DNA of 64,000 bases from Lepidurus packardi (taxonomy: Eukaryota; Arthropoda; Branchiopoda; Notostraca; Triopsidae). The notes beneath the pieces are model-generated. The model saw nothing but the letters and a program-made list of their open reading frames with translations. It was not told where the DNA came from and searched no databases. Shown here piece after piece: positions 40,801 to 50,910 of the stretch; positions within the stretch are counted from its first letter, which is position 1; each line of letters opens with the position of its first letter. The stretch lies in assembly GCA_023053545.1 (NCBI GenBank), contig JAKZAN010000007.1, forward strand, positions 5,456,001 to 5,520,000, given 5' to 3'. The position numbers and the translations under genes are program-made.

Positions 40801-42001
40801 ACTCCCCTGGCCAACCTCTCCTTAGCCAATCTCACGCCCGATGCAGAGTCATTAGCCAAACGACTCTCGTCTTCCTTTCATCCGTCCTTATCCATGCTGT
40901 CGACGCTCTACCAACACGGATTCCCAACTTCCGACGAAAACCTTAAGCGGTATGCCACCGATTACTTGGCGGCTACCGCCGCGACCTTGCAAGCTGCCCA
41001 ACAGCAACAACAACAGCAGCAGCAAAATGTTGGACCAGCAGCGACTGCCGCAGAAGATTTGAGCGTCAAACGGGAAAAGCTTTCTCCGAGTTTCACGGAA
41101 ACCCAGCGTCCCTCCGCCGAAGGTGTGGGATCCGGAGAACTGCCTTTGGATTTAAGCAAACCCTTTGTTCCCGATGACCGTCCCAACGTCAGTGCTTGCG
41201 GCTTGATGGACGACAGTCAGCACGACCGTTCGGATAGTTTCTCCGAGTACACGTACTTCATGGACGGGGACGAGAGCAATCCCGCGTCCCCCAGTGCCTC
41301 CTCCAATCGGCCAGTATCGGGCGGGAGTCAAACCCCTGGTAAGCGCTTTCGCACTCAGATGAGTGCCATTCAAGTCCGCGTGATGAAATCCCTCTTTGGC
41401 GAGTACAAGACCCCCACCATGGCCGAATGTGAAGCCTTGGGTCGCGAAATCGGACTTCCCAAACGTGTGGTGCAAGTATGGTTCCAAAACGCGCGCGCCA
41501 AAGAAAAGAAGAGCAAACTGAATCTGCAGAAAGTGCTGGGTGTGGAGGTGGACTTACCGACTCGGCAGCCCGAATTTTGCCAGTACTGCGATTTCAAATA
41601 TTCCCATAAATATGCCGTGCAAGACCACATTTTCACCCATCAGCATATTGAGCGTGTCAAGCACCACGTGGCGGAGATGGGCAACAACAAAGTGGAAGAC
41701 AACAAGCAACATTCGCTCCTCATGGCGGCTTACAATGCCTCGACAGGCAAGAACTCGCAGCACGTAGACACCGGAATAATAGTACGCAGTAATACTCCAC
41801 GCGAACGTGATTCGACGCTCACTTCCCCTGTAAACTCTACCGTAGTACCTACAAGTGCGTCGCCAGCTTCGGTGATACCCAAGTTGGAACCAGCTGAAAC
41901 ATCATCCCTAGCACACAGCGCTAATGAACCGTCGATGGAAGCCCTCTTCCTGCAACAACTCTATGGTACGAGTTTCCCTGGGGCGCTTGGATCCTACCCT
42001 G
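34889..42001 (+). CDS. zfh2: zfh-2/ZFHX3-4-like protein, second coding exon with all four homeodomains (residues 1244-3615)
   Basis: The exon opens after a polyT-CTTTACAG acceptor (AG 34887-34888). Its first two bases complete the codon begun by G31386 (GAA, Glu1244). Fingers start at Cys1285, 1320, 1445, 1481 (C-x4-C), 1523, 1551, 1702, 1749, 1837, 1975 (C2HC) and 2170. Then come HD1 (about 2450-2509), HD2 (2742-2801), fingers at 2827 and 2998, HD3 (3090-3149), a finger at 3160, HD4 (3395-3454) and a finger at 3474. PolyQ tracts lie at nt 35254-35271, 38440-38463 and 40999-41025, and an 11-Ala run at 38467-38499 abuts HD1. A CtBP-type PLDLS motif is at residues 3329-3333 and several psi-K-x-E SUMO motifs are present. 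Four homeodomains match vertebrate ZFHX3/4, while Drosophila zfh-2 is described with three. The exon ends at a phase-1 donor GTAAGT (42002). A 7.1-kb single coding exon is typical of this family. Confidence 0.96.
38506..38685 (+). other. homeodomain 1 (residues about 2450-2509)
   Basis: It starts KRARTRIT and its third helix reads KVIKHWFRNTLFKERQ. W48, F49 and N51 are kept, but position 53, usually Arg, is Leu and position 50 is Arg. As I recall, vertebrate ZFHX3/4 HD1 has the same unusual helix, so this is a conserved family trait and not damage. Part of the second coding exon. Confidence 0.95.
39382..39561 (+). other. homeodomain 2 (residues about 2742-2801)
   Basis: It starts KRANRTRFTDYQ and its third helix contains VVWFQNARQKARK, with W48, F49, Q50, N51 and R53 all present. 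Gln50 predicts TAAT-type site recognition. A C2H2 finger follows at Cys2827. Confidence 0.96.
40426..40605 (+). other. homeodomain 3 (residues about 3090-3149)
   Basis: It starts KRLRTTILPEQLDFLY and its third helix reads RVVQVWFQNTRARERK, a complete Q50 homeodomain. A finger follows 11 residues later at Cys3160. Confidence 0.96.
41341..41520 (+). other. homeodomain 4 (residues about 3395-3454)
   Basis: It starts KRFRTQMSAIQVRVMK and its third helix reads RVVQVWFQNARAKEKK, a complete Q50 homeodomain. Its helix 3 is nearly identical to that of HD3. A finger follows at Cys3474. Confidence 0.96.
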
Positions 42002-42242
42002 GTAAGTGCTAACAAGACTTTATTACTGGGGTATTTCTTGCTTCTGTGGGTCTATTCAACAAGTCAGCAACTCCAGCTTGGGGTTTTACAAGTGAGCACG
42101 AGAGAGAGAGAAAGGGGAGACCTGTATAGATATCGCAGCCTTATTTGGCTTATGCTGTCAGCATGTGAGAGGGAAAAAAGTCTTGATGCTAAATTTACGA
42201 TAGGCAAGAACAGTGCTGTTGGGATCATTAAGCTCTATACTC

Positions 42243-42248
42243 AATAAA
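42243..42248 (+). terminator. candidate intronic polyadenylation signal in intron 3
   Basis: AATAAA lies 242 nt into the intron, with G/T-rich sequence about 120-170 nt further on. Reading through the donor adds Lys-Cys after Gly3615 and then TAA at 42010-42012, so a retained-intron transcript would have a short 3' UTR ending here. A hexamer is expected by chance every few kb, so confidence is low. Confidence 0.25.
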
Positions 42249-43183
42249 CTCATCGAACAAAATCCGAGCACTAAATGTCGTCTTCCCATAACTGGTTTCC
42301 TGCTCTTCTTTTGCTATCTGCTATGCTTAACGAACTCTATTAGCATAGATTGATACGTAGAAGACCTTGTCTGTGGGGCATCCCGAATCTCCTGGCCTGT
42401 TTGTCGTGCGTTTGGTCCATTACTCTGGTCATTGCTGAAAGGAAAAAAAAAGAAAAAAATACAAATCAAACAGCTTTCGAAAAGGCCCCTTCGTTTGTCT
42501 CTTTGGAAAAGCTTTAGATTGTTGTTAATGCCAATGGCAACCCGCGACGTTTGGCGGTGTGGCGAGGAGCGAGTCGCGTTAATTGCAGCTCAAAGGGTGT
42601 TCCGCCGAGCTCAGGAAAACAATGCTCACGCAAGACAAAAGAGGAAACTTGACTAACCAGAAAAGACGTCCTCAAACTAATTTCTAATCCCCACGCTAAA
42701 ACTAGCACGAAAACAAAGAGGTTAGAGTGTTTATAACTTGCCGTCCTTTTCGGTTCTTTCTGAAGCCTCTCCCCTTGTTTCAAGAAAAGCTCCATATTCT
42801 TAACGTTTGTCCTTGCTTTCGGGCTGTCGAATGAACCATGAACGATTATGACGTACCCATGTTCGTAGGAAACGTGTCTAGCAAACCAGAGTTGCATCAC
42901 GCGAGGGACTCAATCTTCCAAGACCTTTCGCTAATCTGACTTATTTCCTTTTTTTATTGTGGCCCGGTGAACGGCAAAAAACCCTGATGAAAGGGTCTGT
43001 GTCCCGGTCTGTGACGAAAAACCGTCCCTTCTAGCCATCGCAAGACCTAATTAAAACTCTGGTAGCTCGAGGTCCTGGAACCCCTTGCAGGTGCTAATGG
43101 AACTTGCGGGAAGTTTCCAGACTTTCCTTCTCATGATCTCCACCATGAACAAATAGGCCGTGACATCACGCTATGTAGCATCT

Positions 43184-43211
43184 AATAAAAAATATTAAAA
43201 AAAAAAAAAAA
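43184..43211 (+). other. AATAAA followed by A15: possible retrocopy 3' tail
   Basis: AATAAA (43184-43189), seven bases, then fifteen A (43197-43211). This is the arrangement left by reverse-transcribed, polyadenylated RNAs. The body upstream was not recognised and no target-site duplication is obvious, so it may be plain AT-rich sequence. Confidence 0.25.
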
Positions 43212-44174
43212 GTATATAACGCCTACAGCATTTACCAACTGAAATTCAAGGTGCGAATGCTTACACTGAGAAATATCTTCTCCCATGCATGCTAATAAAC
43301 TCCGAAAGCCCGAGCAGAGTCCAAAAGACCAAAACTCAGGGGGGCACGCCACAGCTTATGCATGCATCGATCACGCGTTCTTTTCATTTGCGTCCCGCTG
43401 GGTCGCTTCATCCATATTCCAAGTGAGTTCATTACCAGAGCAAGCGAATAAGGTGACGTATGACGTGCCGCCCATGTCAAGGATTTGTACGTCGGGAGTT
43501 TTATACGTAACAAAGTCCAAGTCTTCCAAGTTCGATATGTGTTTCCAGAAAAACATCCACAAATTCGAGCGTTTGGGGATCATAAACGTATTAATCGACA
43601 CCTTAACCTCTCTCAGCTATAAGAACTTGTTTCTGTCTTTCTACTTGAGAGATCTTCGCTCTCACCCCGCCCCCTTTCTCGGTTAGGAGCAAGCGCAGGC
43701 CAGTTCGGGGGTGCCAAAACTGTAGATCAAGTTCCATTAATGTTGTACTGTACATATTCAGCACATAAACATAAAAGCAACAGTAGCCATACGGCTTCTT
43801 TTTTTTAATTGTCCCACAAAAGAATTGCTTGTCAGCAGCTTTTTCACGCTTCCTTCTTGCAACGAGATTCCCGTCATTAATCTTAAAAGATTCTGAGGCT
43901 GAGCCCGTCAAGACTATGTTTACTATATATCGCACTAAGAAATGGGAAGGTCTCCCAGTCACTTTTAATGAGCCTGTTTACGTTCCCCTCACGACTGACC
44001 TCGATGAAAAGAACCGACTGGACCTCCGCATTGATCGTTAAGGTGTGACAGCGTTTATCAAAAACTTTTTTGTGATAAAAAGGAGAATCGAAACCAAAAA
44101 ACAAGAACTTTTAAACCCAAACTAAACCGGTCAATATGTCGAAGGTTTGCAATAATTAAGCGTGGTACAAGGTC

Positions 44175-44255
44175 GAGTTGGTCGTTGATCGTTGGTTGTT
44201 GGTTGTCGGTATCAATTCAACATAAAAAAACAACAAAAAACAACAACTTGTCACT
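44175..44255. repeat. GTTG-rich stretch followed by CAACA-rich stretch
   Basis: Repeated GTTG units at 44175-44210 are followed by CAACA units at 44228-44252, able to form an imperfect hairpin. Low complexity; no gene. Confidence 0.6.
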
Positions 44256-47200
44256 AAATTTTCAGGACGATTAGAGGCATGAAATCGCATAGACGAAAGT
44301 CTCAAGAAACAGTTTATAACAAAAAGAAGACACTAATATGCTTTGGAGCAAACGTGACGTAAGCATGACGCAGATCTTTTAGACCAACACCTTCAGCTTT
44401 TCCAGAAGCACCCACAAATTTGTTCATTGCTGTTGGCCTTTATTGTCAGAAATTGGATGGCTAGGAACAAAAAGGACACATCTTCCTCCCAAAAGCCGAA
44501 AAGTATTATTTTTTCTTATTTTACTTTTCAGTTTGATAAAAGATTTCTGGTTCCTTTTGCTTGTCTGTAAATTAAAAATCGTAAAAGTGGGGGGAAACGA
44601 GACAAGCCTCACTCGTGGCCTTGGCAATCAACCCTCAGCACAATTATGCATCGTTAAATACGGGCAAAAACTGTAAGAGGAGAGAAGACACGACAGAAAG
44701 TTGAAAAGGGGAACAAGAACCACATTTTGGACACTTGACGCCACACAAACGTCCAAACTTCCGAAATGAAGTTTTTCTCGCATTCAAACTGTATTTCCCA
44801 GCTTTTAAGTGCTCCAGCACCCCGACAATAATTAGAAGCACGAAGCCATTTCCGCTACTAATGCCTGTACCTCACGATCTTTCCATTTTGAGGTTTATTA
44901 ATCAACATTTCTCTGGTTTGGCCAACATCGTGATAGAAAGCGCTAGATAACCTACTTCTATAAAAAAAAAAAGACGGAATGAAGAGGGGGACATGTGCAC
45001 TTTCATCTTCGTCCGGCTCGTCAAATTGCTCACTGAGACTGCCTCCCTATTTGGTTACTTCCAAGTGCCAGGTAAAAATCTAAAACATGGCCAAAGTTTC
45101 GAAGGCCGATATGCGTCTAGGGCCCCTGCCGCTCTTACATGCTACATTCCGAAGTGCAAGTTCTTTTTGCTCGTCGCTTTCTTTCTGCTTGCTCTCCGCT
45201 TCTTTCTTTCTCTACTTTGAGTGACAATTAAGTCCCCCATTTGGGGGTCACCTTCCTTGTACTCGTCGCTTGTACCTAACACCTGGGTTCAAAAGGAGCA
45301 GTACCAAAAAGGCAAAACGTTCTGGGTACTCGCCCATTAAAATGCCAAAGCAGAAACGAAGGAAAAAGGATCAAGCACAAGCAAACCCCGAGCCTGTCTT
45401 CCCCTTTTGAAATCAAAAAGCCAGAGATAAGAAAAGCGCCCATTGACAAACCAATGGTAATAGCCAGAGCATCTGCATGCACGTCAATCAATTTTCCTCG
45501 AGCCTTAGCTGGGTTCAATTCGTAGCTTTTTTTTCTTCTTCTTCTTCGACTACGTCTTCGTCTTCGCGAAGCTTGTAAGATGAGTTTTGATCGCTTGGCA
45601 CATATGAACTCTTAATGTTTCTTTGTGTCTGGTATGAGATCACTCATCTTAAGTTCGTGATCTTGGAACCCATCGCTGCTTAGCCGGGGAACCCCCTACG
45701 CGCCCATGATGGCTCTCAATGGCATTGCATTCAAATTGGGGAGGATTGGTGGCATCGAAGAAACGGAGAGAGATCACCTCCAAACTCCAATTTCCTTTCC
45801 TTTCCCTTAGTTTCGACAATTCAAAAGAAAAGAACCAAAAGAAGTGAAAGAAAAGTAGAAGATCCCCAACTGCACGTATAGATGTATTGGACGGGAGGAT
45901 AAAAGAGCTTGAACTGTTAGCTGAACCGAACTCCGGGAACCGATCTATTGCCAATGCCAAGCACCAGGAGGGTGACACCAAGACAATAGCTACACCCAAC
46001 CTTACCCTCATACCGCACACATACATATTTTGATGAGGAGGTTTAGAAGGAGCCATCAAAAGGTCGGGCGAAAAGAAGGCCAAGAATGTGAATTCCCTCT
46101 TCTTTCCATAAAGCCTCTTCTTTCTCCCTCTCTTTCTTTCCTCTTTCGCCAATACCAGCCTAAAGTGGGCTTTGCAAGGCTCTGCCAACATAACAAGTCA
46201 GTTCCATCTCGCATGGACAATTTTTGAAGACCCCCTGACTTTCGTCATGTGATTTCCCAGTCAATTCTTCTCCCTTACTTTTAAACTCGTACACATTAAA
46301 GCATACTAATAGTGCAGTACATGAGGCATCTTTTTAAGTATTACCCGTTGCACTAAGGTATAGAGTTTCGAGTTCAGAGGAACGAAAAGTAATGATGGAC
46401 ACCAACTGACTGACAGGGGAAATTTGGTCGGGTTTCCAAGAATTTGGGAACAAAAGGGAGGAACTAGGGAATTAGCGTAACGTAATTAATAAGCTAGAGC
46501 GCGCCACGTATAACCACAGAGACATGCATGCACACTCGGTGCAAGTTATAACGCAGCCAGTGGCCAGTCACCTAGAAATTGTTTCGCCCGAATCGCTCGT
46601 GGGACCAAAACCTACCATTTCCCTTGTCTCTCGTTCCCGATCTCTTGGAAAGGAACGTAGCCGACATGTTATTTACAATCTTAGCATCTGCTAATTGCCC
46701 GTTTCTCTCGTTTCAAATTTCCTTAAAGACCTTTCTGTCTTTCTTCTCATCCCTCATATACCTTTGTGTTATACCTGGATTTAAAGAACGTTGAATTTGA
46801 GCTCCAGGGTGGCTTAGCCTTTCTCTGGTACGAATGTCCGTCTCCACGAGAGCGACACTGAAAAACCCTGCAGTACCATGCCCATCTCCCCAAACTACAT
46901 TAAAGAACTACTCTACATGAATAAAAGCACCTTCGACGTCTGCGATGGTGTAAGAAACTTGTGAGATAGACAGCAATCAGGGATTTCCTCCCCAATGATC
47001 ACGATATAATGCGGGGTTTTTGCCTCCCTCCCTCCTGTCTGTCTCTCTAACTGAAACTTGGGTGTTCGTGAGAGCATTGCATTCTTGCCCCATTACAACT
47101 CTTGAAAAGAAACGAAAGAATGTCATCCAGCAAGTCGTCGGCTAAGTTGATCGCTGAACTCGTAGTTGCAGAAAGAAGGGCGGCTAAGAAAGAATCAAGA

Positions 47201-50200
47201 TCGAATGACAAGATACAGTCCGTCATTAAAGTGGAGTGGCGCGGGAAAGCATGGGGAATGTCGAATGTATCACCCAGATTCGGAAATTATCGCTTTTCTA
47301 CGCACTAACGGAGACAAGCGAATCTCGAGGTTTCTGAGTACATACAGTACACAAATAAATGTCCCAAGAGGCGAGCTTTCTGTTAACTAACTTGATTGTC
47401 TGGCCCTCATCAGCCACAAATACAGTTTGCATCCTGTAGCAGGCGACAACCAGCGCAACAACCATATTGCTAAGAACACAGGATAAGAAAAAAGGAGAGA
47501 CAACGATACCAAGAAGGCTGCAAACAGGGAAGGATTTTATGGTCTAACTTAACCAATGCCAGTAATGTCCTCTCCTAATAGGAGTCCATTTGTTTGTCAA
47601 GGTTTATCATGGGCAACACACGTTTTCACTCTTTGAACTCCCAAGTTGCTTGAGAAACATCGCAGCCATTCACGACAGCGCGAATGTCTCATAATTTTCA
47701 GAGCGCGAGTGTCTAAGCGGAACTAACGATTTATACTACCTTTTCTCTAAATACCATTCTAACGGAGAATTACTCGACTTTTATTGCTTTCGGCGTTTAT
47801 AAAATGGCTGACACTTGGGCTTTAACCATTTTCCACATTTTCCGAAAACCTTTCTGATACAATAAGACATGTCATTCAACTCTTGTTCCCTGGCCTGTCT
47901 CCCTTCGACAAAAAAAAGTAAAATAGGTACCTTTTTTGGTAACACAATAACGTTTTCCCCCAAAAAAAACCTTAAATGTCTTTGACATCTCATACGTTCC
48001 CATGATGATCGCGTACGGTAACCTTACCGTTTTTCTATTTTTATTAACCTCTTTCCCATTTTGGCAATTGAAATCCTAAAGCTATAAAACACTCGAAGTC
48101 GGATCACCAAAAGTTAGCATTCCTCTTATGGTTCGGAACACTGTTCATGACCAACTTGAATGTTGATATTAATGTCATTAGGGTTTGTTATCTGACCAGG
48201 GGACAGCATCGCAATTTATAACTCTAAAACCTTGATCACGTTTTCCATTCGTGAAATCTTCGATCGCAAGTATTTGCGTTAAGGAACCAGATAAAAAAGA
48301 AAATCTTGGCGAAATATAACCACTCAGCTTGCCCATACAAATTCCTTCGCTATCGCTCACGAAAAATGATAGGAACAACATTTGTCGAGAAATTAATGAC
48401 TTTTTCAACTTGACAAAGTGAACAAGTATGAGACTTTGGGCTTTGACATAAGCCATCATAAAGTTCTACCTAACTGCCGTTGTAAGAGAGTCAAGAAGTG
48501 CTTATCGATTGTGAAAACCCTTTATGCCTTTGACTTGGAAATCGAACCGGAATGCCAGGTCCAAGAGCATGTCTACTACACAAGGCTCTATAGCTACAAG
48601 CAAATCATCGACACCTTTTAATTTTTTTTTTTTTAAGCTCCGGTGCCAGCTAAAAAGTAACGAGGCAAATAGGTAATTTAATCACTGGGACGGCCATTAT
48701 CGGTATTATAGTTTTTTTCTTTCTCCAAGCTAGCCTTCCTATATCTGCTCTACTTTACAAGCGGTTCCGCAATACAGGATGTCGTCAAAAAATACTGGCT
48801 ACAACCGAGGCTCCCATTACCTACACCTTTGACTATCCCCCAAGCAATATATACATGTATATAGTTGCCCCAAATCGTTCTCATGAACGGTCAGAACCGT
48901 ATTGACATGTTGCTATCGTTATTCATTTCCACACCACATAACCCCCGAGCGTTCGCCATTCGTTCAAACTTGTGGTTCGCTGGTCGCCCAAAAACACTTC
49001 GCATTTCTTGTCAAGTTTTTATCAATTAAATAACAGAAAAATTGCGTTTCTCTGAACTCTCTGAAATTCCGAAAACCTTTTTAAACATTCAGTCACGGGA
49101 AAGGAACAGGAGGGGGATAGGTAAAAAAGCAGGGAAAGGCAATCCAGCATTTTCGTTTTTTCGTCGCCCATAACGACGACGATTTCGATTCCGGTCGATG
49201 GATCCCCGATCTCGTAAAATAAGGTGGGAAACGAAGCGTGTATATGTGCTTGTGTGTGTGCTGTGTTGGTGTGGTGAGGTGCGGGGGTTTGAAGGGATTC
49301 TATGTGATGTAGCTCTGGCTTGCCTTTCGTTAAATCCCCTGCAAGGAAGGTGGGATGGATGCATCGTTATACCAGGCATGTGTGGGGGAGGGGGGGTTGC
49401 TCTGCACCTCGTCTTGATGGGCCCATAAAAAGACGCGACCTTACACCGGATCTCGTCGACATGGCCATTAAAAGCCCCAGCGATAGACGAGAAAACCTTA
49501 GGCACCTCGTTTGCATACTTTTTGTAGCTCAAGCTTTATATTCTTCTTCTTTCCACATTGGATATATCCCCCGTGCATCCTTCAAAGCATGCAGTTATGC
49601 CTTCTCGAACAGCAGCTTATTCTTCGATACTTTTTTTGCCAGACAGGAATAAGTTCCTCACATCGGCTGTTAAAAACCAGCTGGGTTTTTCGCGCTAGGA
49701 TACGGTGCACCGTACAGAACGTTTTAATGGGATACAAATTTCCTTCAAACTATCCATCTATCGTTAGCAAATCACAACAAGCCACAAAGTTTGAAACCGC
49801 TTCCCTCAACTCTGCAGCTGTTTTAGACGCTTGCTACCTTACCGTGGTGGAAACGGCAACAACCCCTTCCCCCCGATTGCTAAGCCTTTCTTATAATGCA
49901 TGACGTCACAGAAAGCCTTTTGAACCTCATAAAAGCATTTGGCCTGCTGCCTTTTGCCTTCCCGAGTTTCATGGGTGAAACGCCTCCGCTTGACGGGTCG
50001 TGCGGACTGCGATCTGGCGTTATAAACCCTAGATTTGCATGGAAATCGAAGGGAGAGTTCTTTTAGCTTCCACGATAGTGCTGATGACCCCTAAGGGGAC
50101 TCGAGCCCCATCGAGACATGCAGATTGCTTCAGATAGAAACTTCCTTTTTGGGCTTATGTTTCGGTCGCTCGTCTCAGCCCCATCACCCAACGTTTCCAA

Positions 50201-50881
50201 ACGTACTGCCTACGATACTTTGAGGCACCAAGGTACTGTATTTTCGTTTGACAGCACCGTATTCCCTCTTATTCCTCAGGAATACATTCCCTCTTTGGTC
50301 GCGACAACGGATCTTACGAAGATTGGGTCCTGATTAACAGAAGAAAAACTATGAATGTATGAAAGACCCAAATTGTGTAGACTCGGCTCTCCTTCTCTTG
50401 GCCTGCTGGTCTAGTCTCTTAATACACCTCAGTGTGATCGCTTAGTAATCTGATCCTTTTTCCACCTTAGCACGGTCAAGATAGTTCAAGTGACAAGATA
50501 GTTCCAATATATTTTAAGAAGACATATACGGTGCCTGGCTGAGCGAATGTCGACTGCCGCAAAGCAACATGATTCCAAGAAGGATCTCTTTTGTCATTCA
50601 TCAGATAGTACATTCGAGTTTTTCTTGGACCAGAAGGGGAAAAGTTTGGAATCTCCGTGACGTTTTAGGCCTGAACTTATATTTCGACTTCAAGGAAGTT
50701 AATGCGACAAATTCTGCCCCTCCCACATTTGCCACCTCTGTTCGGTGGCCTGCGCGCTGCCTTGGGAGCAACGAAAAACAAGAAGGCGTGGCCAATATGC
50801 AACTTAGGACTGGGCCTAAAAGGATGCTTCAAAGGACCCCGTCTTTCTAATACCACGCCGTTCTTTTTATGCTTGTGGGTC

Positions 50882-50910
50882 CTTTTGAAAATTTGGAAAA
50901 TTTTCAAAAG
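50882..50910. repeat. perfect 13-bp inverted repeat with 3-nt loop
   Basis: CTTTTGAAAATTT (50882-50894), GGA, then AAATTTTCAAAAG (50898-50910). The arms are exactly complementary. Confidence 0.95.

Noticed and set aside
45440-45535. Possible tRNA or Pol III gene ending in GGGTTCAATTC followed by a T run
   Set aside because: The acceptor stem cannot be formed and only four of five T-stem pairs (one a wobble) fit.
45649-46191. 180-codon minus-strand frame in intron 3
   Set aside because: No motif or plausible domain; charged and hydrophobic low-complexity stretches. One frame of this length is borderline expected by chance in 64 kb of this composition.
48418-48621. 67-codon plus frame with protein-like composition ending at a T-run
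   Set aside because: Short, begins with GTG right after a stop, no flanking acceptor of quality, no family recognised.
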